DNA from: Pigmentiphaga sp. H8
GTDB lineage: Bacteria; Pseudomonadota; Gammaproteobacteria; Burkholderiales; Burkholderiaceae_B
Assembly (NCBI RefSeq): GCF_003854895.1
Contig: NZ_CP033966.1
Location: 5,580,001-5,644,000 of the forward strand
DNA: 64,000 bases
Direction: 5' to 3'
Part shown: positions 51,204 through 60,293 of the stretch, piece after piece
Layout of the letters: each line of letters begins with the position of its first letter
How positions within the stretch are numbered: the first letter of the stretch is position 1
The notes under the pieces: model-generated
Seen by the model: only the letters and a program-made list of their open reading frames with translations
Told to the model about the DNA's origin: nothing
The model's database searches: none
Made by a program: the position numbers and the translations under genes

Positions 51204-52229
51204 TCAGAGGCGCCGATCCGCAGGGACAACCGTCGCCCAGTAACGGGTACGCCACTGCACGCGTACCGGCAGCACGCTGGGCAGCGTGGCCAGGATGCGA
51301 TCGGTGTCCGCCAACGGAAAGACGCCTGACAGGCGCAGACCCGCGACCTGGGGATCGACACGCAGCATGCCCGGCCGGTAGCGATCCAACTCGGCCAGGA
51401 AGTCGTCGAGGCGCTGCTCGTCAGCCAGGAGTTGGCCCCGAGTCCACGCGTCCGTGTGCTCATCGGCCAGACCGGATGCCTCGATCGTCTCGCGGCTGAA
51501 CTGCGTCTGCTCGCCAGCGTGCAGCACACGCGTGCTGCGTGGCGCTCCCCGGGAAGAGATCTCAACGGCGCTCTCCAGAACCGCCACGCTGGTGCGTTCG
51601 GGGCGCTGGCGTACGGTGAAACGGGTGCCCAGCGAGCGGATGGTGCCTTCGGCGGTCTCCACCAGCAGCGGCCGGGGATCGGCGGACAAACTCGGGCCAT
51701 GGCGAGTCGCAACCATGATTTCGCCCGCCACCAGCAGGATGCGACGCTCACTGGCATCGAATCGAAGATTCACTGCGCTGCCCGTGTTGAGCATGAGCTG
51801 CGTGCCGTCCTCCAGTGCAAAGCTGCGCTGCTCGCCTGTAGCACTCCGGCAGTCGGCCATACTGGCCTGCCAGGGACCGGTACGTGAAACGAGAAGCCCG
51901 GCGCCGGCGGCTAGACCGCCCCACACGAGTACCTGCGTGGTCCGTCGACGAGCAACGGAGGATGGCCGGCGGCTCGCGCCATAGGATGACAGAGCCGTGT
52001 ATGCCGGACTGGGTCCCAACGATTTCATTCGGCCCGTGACGGACTCGACGTGCTGCCAGGCAGCTTCATGGTCGGCATGCGCCAGGCGCCACTGGCGCCA
52101 CTGTCTTTGCTGCTCCTCACCCGCCTCACCGGACATCAACAGCGTGAGCCAGTCCGCGGCAGCATCCGCAGCGGCCCGGCTGATCACCCGACCATTGGGC
52201 AGGGTCAAGGTGTCGCTAGGGGTGGCCAT
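51204..52229 (-). CDS. FecR-family anti-sigma regulator
   Basis: 341 residues. N-terminal cytoplasmic part with the DUF4880-type segment (AADWLTLLMSGEAGEEQQRQW, LAHADHEAAWQHVE), one membrane helix around VLVWGGLAAGAGLLVS, then the periplasmic FecR domain with EDGTQLMLNTGSAVNLRFD. It relays receptor occupancy to the sigma factor whose gene ends 4 bp upstream. Confidence 0.92.
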   Translation of the reverse strand: MATPSDTLTLPNGRVISRAAADAAADWLTLLMSGEAGEEQQRQWRQWRLAHADHEAAWQHVESVTGRMKSLGPSPAYTALSSYGASRRPSSVARRRTTQVLVWGGLAAGAGLLVSRTGPWQASMADCRSATGEQRSFALEDGTQLMLNTGSAVNLRFDASERRILLVAGEIMVATRHGPSLSADPRPLLVETAEGTIRSLGTRFTVRQRPERTSVAVLESAVEISSRGAPRSTRVLHAGEQTQFSRETIEASGLADEHTDAWTRGQLLADEQRLDDFLAELDRYRPGMLRVDPQVAGLRLSGVFPLADTDRILATLPSVLPVRVQWRTRYWATVVPADRRL

Positions 52230-52233
52230 GGCG

Positions 52234-52746
52234 TCAGAACGTCATTGCGAACAGGCATTCGCGGTTGGCCCTGGCGAGATACTGCTTGACCGAGCTGGCC
52301 GAGACTGCCAGCCGCTTGGCGATTTCGGCGTAGCTCAGTTCGGCCAAGTGTGCCAACAGAAAAGCTTCGCGCACCCTGGGAGGCAATCCATCAAGCACGC
52401 GGTCAATCTCCTGAAGACTCTGGACCGCGATAAGTCGCGTCTCTGGCGAAGGGGCCACCTCTTCGGGCAGGCTCGCGATGGCTTCGAAATAGGCGGTTTC
52501 GAGCAGTTGCCGACGATGCCGGTGCGCAAGCAGCCGATTGGCGATCGTCGCCAGGAACGGCCGCGGCTCACGAATCTCCTCGGTCGCAGTTTTGCGGTCC
52601 AGCAGGCTTAGGAAAGTATCCTGCGCCACATCAGCCGCCGTAAATGTGTCGCCGATGCGCCTGCGCAGCCAGCCCTGAAGCCAAGTGCTGTGCTCGGCAT
52701 ACAGGCCGGTCAAATCATCAGCAAGCGGTAAATCCGGAGCGGGCAT
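52234..52746 (-). CDS. ECF sigma factor, FecI type
   Basis: 170 residues from the ATG at 52746; an in-frame TTG at 52764 would add six. Region 2 is seen in LYAEHSTWLQGWLRRRIGD and FTAADVAQDTFLSLL, region 4 in GLPPRVREAFLLAHLAELSY followed by the HTH IAKRLAVSASSVKQYLAR. It directs transcription of the adjacent receptor operon. A Fur-like dyad overlaps its promoter region. Confidence 0.92.
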   Translation of the reverse strand: MPAPDLPLADDLTGLYAEHSTWLQGWLRRRIGDTFTAADVAQDTFLSLLDRKTATEEIREPRPFLATIANRLLAHRHRRQLLETAYFEAIASLPEEVAPSPETRLIAVQSLQEIDRVLDGLPPRVREAFLLAHLAELSYAEIAKRLAVSASSVKQYLARANRECLFAMTF

Positions 52747-52767
52747 CAGGGCGAAAGGGAGCAAGTC

Positions 52768-52790
52768 AAAATGAGAATTAATCTCATTTT
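52768..52790. promoter_or_regulatory. Fur-box-like dyad upstream of the fecI-type gene
   Basis: AAAATGAGA (52768-52776) and TCTCATTTT (52782-52790) are perfect inverted repeats around ATTAA. The AT-rich, GAGAAT/ATCTC-type dyad resembles a Fur box, and it lies 22 bp upstream of the sigma factor start, as in Fur-repressed fecI genes. Confidence 0.7.
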
Positions 52791-52857
52791 AAATACTCGA
52801 ACGACAATCCGCAAGCAATCGGACCCAGGCTATGAAAGGGCCCGGCCGTCGGCCCCC

Positions 52858-54510
52858 CTAAACCGGTATCCCCTCCCTCTTCAACCGATAAGCCAACTGC
52901 GCCCTGGTAATCCCCAACAACCGAGCCGCCTTACTCAAATTTCCCCCCGCCCGCTGCATCGCCACCCGCATCATCCCCTGCTCCAGCGTCCCCAGCGGCA
53001 CATTCCTCTCGATCAGATCCCCACAAACCAGATCGATCTCCCCGCCTTCCCCTTCCACCACCTCCCCACCATCCGCCACACGCCCCGCGCAATCCCCGCC
53101 CGGCAGCCGCTGCCCGAACAAATGCGTCGCCTCGATCGGCTCTCCATCCGGACTCAGCAACACCGCGCGTTCGATCACGTTCTCCAGCTCGCGTACGTTT
53201 CCCGGCCAATGGTGGTTCAGCAGCTCCTGCATCGCCCGATCCGTCAGCCCGCCCGGCTTCTTGCCGTATAGCCCGCCGTACTTCTGCAGGAAGCGGCTGG
53301 CCAGCACCGGAATATCTGCCCGCCGCTCGCGCAGCGGTGGAATGGTGATGGGAAAGGTATTCAGCCGGTAGTACAGATCTGGCCTGAAGCGCCCTTCCTG
53401 CATGGCCTTCTGCAAATCGACGTTGGTAGCGGCAACGATGCGGACATCGACACGTTGCGATTTTTCGCTGCCCAGGCGTTCGATCTCGCCACTTTGCAGC
53501 GCCCGCAGCAGCTTGACCTGGATGGCCAGGGGCAGGTCACCGATTTCGTCCAGGAACAGGGTGCCGCCGTTGGCGCGCTCGAAGCGGCCGGAGCGGGCCA
53601 GATGCGCGCCGGTGTAGGCGCCCTTTTCCACACCGAACAGTTCGGCCTCGATCAGGTCGGCGGGAATCGCGCCGCAGTTGACGGCGATGAAGGGTCCCTT
53701 GGCCCGCTCGCCGTTGTCGTGCAGCCAGCGGGCGAACACTTCCTTGCCGACGCCGGTCTCGCCTTGCAGCAGGACGGTGATGGGGCTGCCGGCGGCGCTG
53801 CGCAGCAGTTCAAAAGCACCTTGGAAAGCAGCCGAGGCACCGGCCAGGGGCTGGTTCGCCGGCTTGCGGGTGGAGGACGAGCGCAGGTGTTCCAGGCCGA
53901 TGGAGTATTCGATCAACTGGCCGGCGAAGGGATGGGGCGCGAAGTAGTTCAGGTAGGCCTCGTCCTGCCACGCGTCGGCGGGCTGGCCGACGATGCGGCA
54001 GTGGGTGTCGCCCTGAGCGCGGCACTCGATTTCCTTGTAGACGATGGGCGTACCCATGAAGGCGCTGGAGTAGCCGGACGCGTAGCCGATCTGGGTCCAG
54101 CATGCCGGGTCTTCGCCGTGGCCGTATTCCTGGACGTCGGCTTCGCATTCCCAGGAGTTGCGCCACAGGAATTCGCCGTAGAAGTGGTTCCTGGCGAGGT
54201 CGATGCTGAGTTCTATGGGTTCGACCTGGACGACGCCTTCGACGGCGTGCAGTTTGGGGCCGAGCAGGAAGGCTTCGTTGGTCTGCATGCCGGCGCGGCG
54301 GCGTTTGACGGCGTAGGCGCCGTCGCGCATGCCGGAGGCGTAGCCCATGCGGACCAGCAGGCCGCGGGTGCGTTCCACGCCCAGCGAATCGAACAGTTCC
54401 TTGCGCAAGGCGCCCAGGGCGCGCGCGTGCAGGAGCAGCATGCGCTCTTCGTCCAGCCAGATGTGGCCGGAGGCGGTGTTGAATTTGAGGGAGGACAGGG
54501 GGCTCTGCAA
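52858..54510 (-). CDS. Sigma-54-dependent phenol-type regulator (DmpR/XylR family)
   Basis: 550 residues (DmpR is about 560). N-terminal XylR-type sensory domain (LSSLKFNTASGHIWLDEERM onward), V4R domain (about 140-205), then the AAA+ domain with Walker A GETGVGKE, the sigma-54 contact loop GAYTGA, Walker B GGTLFLDEIGDL, and a Fis-type HTH at the end (GNLSKAARLLGITRAQLAYR). The start is a TTG with AGGAGACGATT before it. It should sense a phenol and activate the sigma-54 promoter at 39036, although it lies 14 kb away. Confidence 0.92.
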   Translation of the reverse strand: MQSPLSSLKFNTASGHIWLDEERMLLLHARALGALRKELFDSLGVERTRGLLVRMGYASGMRDGAYAVKRRRAGMQTNEAFLLGPKLHAVEGVVQVEPIELSIDLARNHFYGEFLWRNSWECEADVQEYGHGEDPACWTQIGYASGYSSAFMGTPIVYKEIECRAQGDTHCRIVGQPADAWQDEAYLNYFAPHPFAGQLIEYSIGLEHLRSSSTRKPANQPLAGASAAFQGAFELLRSAAGSPITVLLQGETGVGKEVFARWLHDNGERAKGPFIAVNCGAIPADLIEAELFGVEKGAYTGAHLARSGRFERANGGTLFLDEIGDLPLAIQVKLLRALQSGEIERLGSEKSQRVDVRIVAATNVDLQKAMQEGRFRPDLYYRLNTFPITIPPLRERRADIPVLASRFLQKYGGLYGKKPGGLTDRAMQELLNHHWPGNVRELENVIERAVLLSPDGEPIEATHLFGQRLPGGDCAGRVADGGEVVEGEGGEIDLVCGDLIERNVPLGTLEQGMMRVAMQRAGGNLSKAARLLGITRAQLAYRLKREGIPV

Positions 54511-54631
54511 AATCGTCTCCTGCCGGGCTATGCCGTGGTGTTATGCCGTATTCTCGCACCCCGCGCGGGGGCGCGCATCCGGCATTCACGAGCAGGATAA
54601 GGGAGACGGGCGCGAAGCCCCTTGATCTATG

Positions 54632-54898
54632 TCATCCCCGGATCCGCCCCCACAGATACGCCACCGCCGCCACCACCGCCACCGACGTAATGGGGTGCTG
54701 GCGGATGACGTCCTTGGCGCACAGCAGCGCTTCCTCCAGCGTGTCGTTGCCCTGGTCCAGGGCGTCCGAGGCGGCGTCCTTGGCGCGCCGGGTGGCGCGG
54801 GTCACCTTGTCGGCGGTGGCGTGGGCGGCCTTGTCGACGGCGTCCGCGCCGTCTTCCAGGGCATCCTTGGCTTTTTCCACGTTGCGATCCGAGACCAT
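54632..54898 (-). CDS. DUF883 (ElaB/YqjD-like) family protein
   Basis: 88 residues from the ATG at 54898 (AGGAGCACAGC upstream). A long charged amphipathic helix (NVEKAKDALEDGADAVDKAA) is followed by one C-terminal membrane helix (HPITSVAVVAAVAYLWGR). The family anchors to the inner membrane and has been linked to ribosome binding in stationary phase in E. coli. Stands alone. Confidence 0.85.
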   Translation of the reverse strand: MVSDRNVEKAKDALEDGADAVDKAAHATADKVTRATRRAKDAASDALDQGNDTLEEALLCAKDVIRQHPITSVAVVAAVAYLWGRIRG

Positions 54899-55098
54899 GC
54901 TGTGCTCCTGTGGGGGTTGGATGGGTTCGCCTCCAGTATTCCCAACTATCCTGGAACAAGCGGCAACGGGGTGCAACAGGTGGTGCGCCCCATTACCGAT
55001 ACCTCGTGGGTATCGTCGCGGCAAAGCCGCCATCTCCTCGGCCGAGCCTGGGCCTCCTAAGATCCGACGCGGATAACGACACCAAACGGAGACAGGCA

Positions 55099-56427
55099 AT
55101 GACACGACGCAAGCACGCCATTCTTGGCGCCCTCTCGGCCCTGCTGCCCATCCTTGCCGCCTGTGGCGGCGGCGGTGACGGCGGCATCGACGTGGCCGGT
55201 GGAACGGTCCTGCAGAACGCGACCGTGGTGAACACGCGCGACGGCTCGCTCGCGGCCGGCATGAACGTCCACGTGGAAGGCGGGAAGATCCGGCGCATCA
55301 CCTCGCAGCCGCTGCGCGCCACGAGCGGCGCGCAGGCCATCGACGTCTCGGGTAAATACGTCGTGCCCGGCTACCTGGATATGCACGCGCATGCCGTGGA
55401 AAGTGCCGACCGCGATCCGCCCTATTGGCCGCTGATGATCGCCAGCGGCATCACGGGGTTCCGCGAGGAATCCGATTCCCCGGCCAACATGGAACGCGGC
55501 AAGGTGCTGAACCAGGACAGCGCCGCGGGGCGGGTGCTGGCGCCGGAGGTCATTTTCCATGGCGGCGAGGCGCACCTGAACCCCGCCATCAGCGCGCGGG
55601 ACGCGAGCAACGCGGGCGCGCCGTCCTTCGATCACCTGGGCGCCGGCTGGGGGTTGCTGATGGACTGCTCGAGCGAGGAACAGACGCTGCGCCCGGCGGC
55701 GCTGGCCGGGTCGCTGAAGCCGCCCTTCCCGCCTACCTTCGTCACCAATCCACGTGCCTACGATGGCGCCCAGAACGCGCCGTTCTACCAGCGCATCCTG
55801 GACACCTACGATGAAGCCAAGTGCGTCGAGCTGAGCAAGGTGTTCGCGAAGAACGGCACCTGGCAGACGCTGACGCTGATCCGGCTGCGCACGCAGGATT
55901 ACGGCAACGATGCGCAGTACCGCAATGACCCCAACCTGGTCTATATCGACAAGTCCACGCGCGCGATCTGGCAGCAGGTGGGTGACCAGTTCGCCAAGCT
56001 GCCCGCGAGCGCGGTTACTACGCTGCAGCAGTTCTACGAGTTGCAGAAGCGGGTGTCCAAACTCATGAAGCAGAACGGTGTCAGGATCATGGCCGGTTCG
56101 GACTTCAGCGGCGACATGAGCATCTGGCTGGTGCCGGGCGTCAGCCTGCACCAGGAGTTCCGCGAGCTGGCGTCGGCGGGTTTTTCGCCGCTGGAAGTCC
56201 TGCAGATGGCGACGCGGGATCCGGCGGAGTTCCTGGGGCGCCAGTCCAGCCTGGGCTCGGTGGAGGAAGGCAAGGACGCCGACCTGGTGGTGCTGGACGC
56301 CAACCCGGTGGCCGACGTGGCGAACCTGGGCAGGATCCGGGCCGTGGTGCTGAAGGGCCGGTATCTTTCCAGCGCGGCGCTGGACAAGATGAAGGCCGAT
56401 GCCGCCGCGGCGATCGCGCGGCAGTAG
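55099..56427 (+). CDS. Amidohydrolase family lipoprotein
   Basis: 442 residues from the ATG at 55099. Lipobox LAAC puts the lipidated Cys at about residue 22, so it is membrane-anchored and periplasmic. The amidohydrolase signature is YLDMHAHAVES (HxH present); MAGSDFSGD carries the late Asp and ATRDPAEFLG plus VEEGKDADLVVLDANP are the typical C-terminal blocks. It would hydrolyse a cyclic amide, imidazolone or dipeptide-type substrate. No clear operon partners. Confidence 0.88.
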   Translation: MTRRKHAILGALSALLPILAACGGGGDGGIDVAGGTVLQNATVVNTRDGSLAAGMNVHVEGGKIRRITSQPLRATSGAQAIDVSGKYVVPGYLDMHAHAVESADRDPPYWPLMIASGITGFREESDSPANMERGKVLNQDSAAGRVLAPEVIFHGGEAHLNPAISARDASNAGAPSFDHLGAGWGLLMDCSSEEQTLRPAALAGSLKPPFPPTFVTNPRAYDGAQNAPFYQRILDTYDEAKCVELSKVFAKNGTWQTLTLIRLRTQDYGNDAQYRNDPNLVYIDKSTRAIWQQVGDQFAKLPASAVTTLQQFYELQKRVSKLMKQNGVRIMAGSDFSGDMSIWLVPGVSLHQEFRELASAGFSPLEVLQMATRDPAEFLGRQSSLGSVEEGKDADLVVLDANPVADVANLGRIRAVVLKGRYLSSAALDKMKADAAAAIARQ

Positions 56428-56497
56428 CGGTCTCGCACTCCGAGCCTGGGGCGCGTGGGTGCGCCCCCCTGCGCCCCATGGCCCGGTTTGCTGGCAG

Positions 56498-57838
56498 CTA
56501 ACTCGGCATGGCCGCCAATCTGGCGGCGGACTGGCGCATTCCCGAGGCAATCGACTCGAAGACATCGGCAGGAAAGCCCGCTGGAAGCTTGTTACCCACA
56601 TCTTCCAGCGCACCATCGACGTTCGCCAGCGTTTCCCCGATGATCTGCTCCATATCCGGCCCATAGCCGCACAAGCGCGCGGTGTTGTTGAAATGCCGGC
56701 GTTGCACCTCGGCCAGCTTGTAGTGCTTGTTCTTGCCGGGCAGCGCCATCGCCAGTTTCAACTTCTTGTAATCGAGCCGATTGGCACCCTTGCCGATCAC
56801 GGGCCATGCCGATAGCACATCGTAGAGCGGCGTCAGTTGGTAATGCGCCTGAGGCAACAGATGAATGGAGAAATTCTTGGCATGCCCGTCCGTGGCCGCC
56901 AGCAGCCAGAACAGCAATTGGGCCTGCAACAGTGTGCGCAAGTCCGTGTCGCGGCGGTCGGAGTTGGCCAGGATGGCGGCAATCTCTTTCAAACCCGGGC
57001 CTCCATCCGCTTCGTATTTGACGTCCGCCCATACGCCGCAGGCTTGGCAGAAGTCCTCCTGAGGCAGGCGCAACCAATAGCCACCGTCGGCAAGCCGTCG
57101 ATCAAAGCGCTCGACGATCAATACTTTCTGCTCGCCAAACTCCCCGATCCGGCACGATGCCGCAGGCACGCCGAACGCTGACAGTATTTGCGCGCACAGC
57201 CATTCGTTTTCTACGGAGGTGCGCATGTCGGCTTGCCGGTTCCCAACCAACCCGAGCGGCAGCTTGAAGATATGCGTCGTGGGCGTCGCACCTAGCGGCC
57301 GACACCACCGACCCTCATGCCACAGCAACGCGGTCTTCTCCTGGGCGCCGGCGATCGAGATCCTGAGTTCTTCGTCATCGTCATCGAGTTGGCCGACTCC
57401 TCGCGGCGAACCAGCGGCTCCTCGCAGAATGCGCTCGACATCGGCGTCGCCCAGCGGTTCGGCCAGGATGCGCCGTATGTCGGGGCAGTCTTCTCCCTCG
57501 GGTAGCAACTGCACCGCCCCGACGCAGTCTCTGCCTATCGCCGCCAGCAGGTCGAAAGCGCCGGTTCCCGCGGTCCGGAAACGAGTCTGAATACGTTGGC
57601 GTATCCGATCGCTGTCAGGCAGCAGATTGTCGAAAAAACTGCGGACCGCCGCACCGCGCAGCGGAATCGGATCCAATGGCACAGGCAAGGACAGGGAAAG
57701 CGGGCGTCCGACCGGCGAAACCGCCCAAGCGTCGTCGTAGAGGAATTCGTCCGCGCCCCGGGCGGGAAGGCGCCATTGCCCAACTCGAATGCCATTGGCC
57801 CATACGTCCAGAGCCCGGGTTTGGGAAGGACGGCCCAT
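56498..57838 (-). CDS. hipA: HipA-family serine/threonine kinase toxin
   Basis: 446 residues from the ATG at 57838, two bases after the hipB stop. N-terminal HipA domain (LDVWANGIRVGQWRL, PVGRPLSLSLPVPL, FFDNLLPDSDRIRQRI), autophosphorylation-type loop ISIAGAQEKTALL, and the kinase catalytic motif TDGHAKNFSIHLL followed by LTPLYDVLSAWP. HipA kinases phosphorylate a tRNA synthetase and induce dormancy; HipB neutralises them. All key motifs look intact. Confidence 0.92.
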   Translation of the reverse strand: MGRPSQTRALDVWANGIRVGQWRLPARGADEFLYDDAWAVSPVGRPLSLSLPVPLDPIPLRGAAVRSFFDNLLPDSDRIRQRIQTRFRTAGTGAFDLLAAIGRDCVGAVQLLPEGEDCPDIRRILAEPLGDADVERILRGAAGSPRGVGQLDDDDEELRISIAGAQEKTALLWHEGRWCRPLGATPTTHIFKLPLGLVGNRQADMRTSVENEWLCAQILSAFGVPAASCRIGEFGEQKVLIVERFDRRLADGGYWLRLPQEDFCQACGVWADVKYEADGGPGLKEIAAILANSDRRDTDLRTLLQAQLLFWLLAATDGHAKNFSIHLLPQAHYQLTPLYDVLSAWPVIGKGANRLDYKKLKLAMALPGKNKHYKLAEVQRRHFNNTARLCGYGPDMEQIIGETLANVDGALEDVGNKLPAGFPADVFESIASGMRQSAARLAAMPS

Positions 57839-57840
57839 GG

Positions 57841-58083
57841 TCACCACTCGCCGCCGGCCGTCGACGGTTTCCCCTTCTCCTGCAGCACCAGGTCCAAACC
57901 CAATATCGCCGTCAACGCCAACAAGCGATCCAGCGTCAGATGAGCAGGGTTCTTTTCGAGTTCCGACAGACGGTTCTGGCTGATACCGAGACGTGAGGCA
58001 ACCACGGCCTGGGAAAGGCCCATGGACTTGCGGCGACTGACCAATATGGTTCCAATTTGAGAAGGCATGGAAATTCGGAACAT
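57841..58083 (-). CDS. hipB: HipB-like XRE antitoxin
   Basis: 80 residues (an ATG at 58068 would give 75). XRE helix-turn-helix: SMGLSQAVVASRLGISQNRLSELEKNP. The C-terminal tail LGLDLVLQEKGK resembles HipB. It binds DNA upstream and the HipA toxin; CGATA-type dyads upstream at 58103-58205 are the likely operators. Confidence 0.9.
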   Translation of the reverse strand: MFRISMPSQIGTILVSRRKSMGLSQAVVASRLGISQNRLSELEKNPAHLTLDRLLALTAILGLDLVLQEKGKPSTAGGEW

Positions 58084-58102
58084 GGCTTTTCATCGGCTAT
58101 AT

Positions 58103-58121
58103 CGATAAAACCAATTTATCG
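58103..58121. promoter_or_regulatory. hipBA operator-like inverted repeat 1
   Basis: CGATAAA (58103-58109) and TTTATCG (58115-58121) are perfect inverted repeats 5 bp apart, 20 bp upstream of hipB. A further CTCGATA follows at 58127. Confidence 0.6.
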
Positions 58122-58193
58122 CTCTTCTCGATACAGCGCAATAACAAATCTTGGTTTGTAATGCCAAGAAATCGATAATACCGATAATCCCGA

Positions 58194-58205
58194 AATATCG
58201 ATATT
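58194..58205. promoter_or_regulatory. hipBA operator-like palindrome 2
   Basis: AATATCGATATT is a perfect 12-bp palindrome about 110 bp upstream of hipB. Two ATCGATAA/CCGATAA half-sites lie between it and the first repeat, and CCGATA follows it, so the region holds a spaced series of CGATA motifs. Confidence 0.55.
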
Positions 58206-58217
58206 GCCGATACTACG

Positions 58218-58251
58218 TAAAAAAGCCCGGAATGGAAAACCATTCCGGGCT
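58218..58251 (-). terminator. Intrinsic terminator of the dmpFG-like operon
   Basis: AGCCCGGAATGG and CCATTCCGGGCT pair perfectly (12 bp) around a 4-base loop; on the minus strand six T follow. It is 73 bp after the aldolase stop at 58325 and separates it from the hipBA promoter region. Confidence 0.9.
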
Positions 58252-58324
58252 ACCAAAGCGCCCTTCGGCGCCACGTGCTAACTACTACTCAAACACCGCG
58301 GCGGCCGTCGCAACGGCCTGCCGA

Positions 58325-59332
58325 TTACTTCTTCAGGTCCAGCGCCACGTCGACGATCATGTCTTCCTGGCCGCCCACCATTTTCCGGCGGCCCAGCTCG
58401 ACCAGGATGTCCACGGTCTTCAGGTCGTACTTGGCGGCGGCGGTTTCCGCGTGGCGCAGGAAGCTGGAGTACACGCCGGCGTAGCCCAGGGCCAGGGTTT
58501 CGCGGTCGACGCGCACCGGGCGGTCTTGCAGCGGCCGGACGATGTCGTCGGCGGCGTCCATCAGGGTGTACAGGTCGCAGCCGTGGTTCCAGCCCATGCG
58601 CTCGGCGGCGGCGATGAACACTTCCAGCGGCGCGTTGCCGGCGCCGGCGCCCATGCCGGCCAGGCTGGCGTCGATGCGGTCGCAGCCTTCTTCCACCGCG
58701 ACGATGGAGTTGGCCACGCCCAGGCTCAGGTTGTGGTGGGCGTGCATGCCGGTTTGCGTTTCAGGCTTGAGCACGTCCTTGAAGGCGCGGAAGCGGTCGC
58801 GCACGTCGTTCATGTTCAGGGCGCCGCCCGAATCGACCACGTACACGCACGAGGCGCCGTAGCTTTCCATCAGCTTGGCCTGCTGCGCCAGCGCCTGGGG
58901 CGTGGTCATGTGGCTCATCATCAGGAAGCCCACCGAGTCCATGCCCAGGTTGCGGGCGTATTCGATGTGCTGCTTGGAGACGTCGGCCTCGGTGCAGTGG
59001 GTGGCCACGCGCACCACGCGCGCGCCGGCGTCGTAGGCGTTGCGCAGGTCGTGCACGGTGCCCACGCCGGGGATCAGCAGGGTGGCGACCTTGGCGTGCT
59101 TGACCGTGTCGGCCACGGCCTCGATCCATTCCAGGTCGGTGTGCGCGCCGAAGCCGTAGTTGAAGCTGGAGCCCGACAGGCCGTCGCCGTGGGCGACTTC
59201 CAGGCTGTCGACCTTGGCTTCATCCAGCGCCTTGGCGATGTCGCGGACGTTCTTGATGCTGTACTGGTGGCGGATGGCGTGGCTGCCGTCGCGCAGCGTG
59301 ACGTCGGAGATGTAGAGTTTCTTGTTGCTCAT
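58325..59332 (-). CDS. dmpG: 4-hydroxy-2-oxovalerate aldolase
   Basis: 335 residues. Motifs of the DmpG/BphI/MhpE family: YISDVTLRDGSHAIRHQ at the N-terminus (Arg and Asp for Mn and pyruvate), GVDFS-type region SYGASCVYVVDSGGALNMND, and GMHAHHNLSLGVANS with the metal His pair. It splits 4-hydroxy-2-oxovalerate into pyruvate and acetaldehyde and channels acetaldehyde to DmpF. ATG preceded by AGGATCGAACT; 10 bp after the dmpF gene. Confidence 0.95.
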   Translation of the reverse strand: MSNKKLYISDVTLRDGSHAIRHQYSIKNVRDIAKALDEAKVDSLEVAHGDGLSGSSFNYGFGAHTDLEWIEAVADTVKHAKVATLLIPGVGTVHDLRNAYDAGARVVRVATHCTEADVSKQHIEYARNLGMDSVGFLMMSHMTTPQALAQQAKLMESYGASCVYVVDSGGALNMNDVRDRFRAFKDVLKPETQTGMHAHHNLSLGVANSIVAVEEGCDRIDASLAGMGAGAGNAPLEVFIAAAERMGWNHGCDLYTLMDAADDIVRPLQDRPVRVDRETLALGYAGVYSSFLRHAETAAAKYDLKTVDILVELGRRKMVGGQEDMIVDVALDLKK

Positions 59333-59342
59333 AGTTCGATCC

Positions 59343-60293
59343 TCAGGCGGCTTCGACCAGGTGGGTCTGCGCGAAGCGCTCGGCGCACGCCAGGGCGGCC
59401 GAGGTCATGATGTCCAGGTTGCCGGCGTAGGCGGGCAGGTAGTGCGCGGCGCCTTCCACTTCCAGGAACACCGAGGTCTTCAGGCCGGACAGCTTGCCCA
59501 GGCCGGGGACGTTCAGCGGCGCGCTGGCGGGGATTTCGTCGAACTGCACGCGCTGCTTCAGGCGGTAGCCCGGCACGTAGCTCTGCACCTTGGCGACCAT
59601 CTCGGCGATGCTTTCCTCGATGGCCTTGGTGTCGGCCATTTCGGACAGCGTGAACACGGTGTCGCGCATGATGAGCGGGGGCTCGGCCGGGTTCAGGATG
59701 ATGATGGCCTTGCCGCGGGCGGCGCCGCCGATCACTTCAATGGCCTTGGAGGTGGTCTCGGTGAACTCGTCGATGTTGGCGCGCGTGCCGGGGCCGGCCG
59801 ACTTGCTGGAGATCGAGGCGATGATTTCGCCGTAGTGCACCTTGGCCACGCGCGACACGGCGTTGACCATCGGGATCGTGGCCTGGCCGCCGCAGGTGAC
59901 CATGTTGATGTTGGGCGAGTCGAGGTGCTCGTCGATGTTGATCGCGGGGATCACATACGGGCCGATGGCGGCGGGAGTCAGGTCGATGACCTGCACGCCC
60001 TTGGCCTGCAGCAGTTCATTGTGGCGCTTGTGGGCGCCGGCCGAGGTCGCGTCGAAGGCGATGCGGATCTCGTCGAAGTTGGGCATGGCCAGCAGGCCGT
60101 CGATGCCGCCCGCGGTAATGGGCACGCCCAGGCGCTCGGCGCGGGCCAGGCCGTCCGATTTCGGGTCGATGCCGACCATGGCGCCCATTTGCAGGGCCTT
60201 GCCATGGCGCATGATCTTGATCATCAGGTCGGTGCCGATGTTGCCCGAGCCGATGATCGCCACTTTGGATTTGTTGTCGTCTTGCCGCCCCAT
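59343..60293 (-). CDS. dmpF: Acetaldehyde dehydrogenase (acetylating)
   Basis: 316 residues. NAD motif AIIGSGNIGTDLMIKI, catalytic Cys in VTCGGQATIPMVNAV and a C-terminal dimerisation domain. It turns acetaldehyde plus CoA into acetyl-CoA and forms a complex with DmpG. CAGGAGCGGCTC precedes the ATG. These two genes end the catechol meta-pathway but lie about 20 kb from the rest of the phenol genes. Confidence 0.95.
   Translation of the reverse strand: MGRQDDNKSKVAIIGSGNIGTDLMIKIMRHGKALQMGAMVGIDPKSDGLARAERLGVPITAGGIDGLLAMPNFDEIRIAFDATSAGAHKRHNELLQAKGVQVIDLTPAAIGPYVIPAINIDEHLDSPNINMVTCGGQATIPMVNAVSRVAKVHYGEIIASISSKSAGPGTRANIDEFTETTSKAIEVIGGAARGKAIIILNPAEPPLIMRDTVFTLSEMADTKAIEESIAEMVAKVQSYVPGYRLKQRVQFDEIPASAPLNVPGLGKLSGLKTSVFLEVEGAAHYLPAYAGNLDIMTSAALACAERFAQTHLVEAA

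Noticed and set aside
55057..56664. 535-codon minus-strand frame opposite the amidohydrolase lipoprotein
   Set aside because: Antisense shadow of a gene with lipobox and catalytic motifs; composition is Arg/Gly-rich and no homologous domain is seen.
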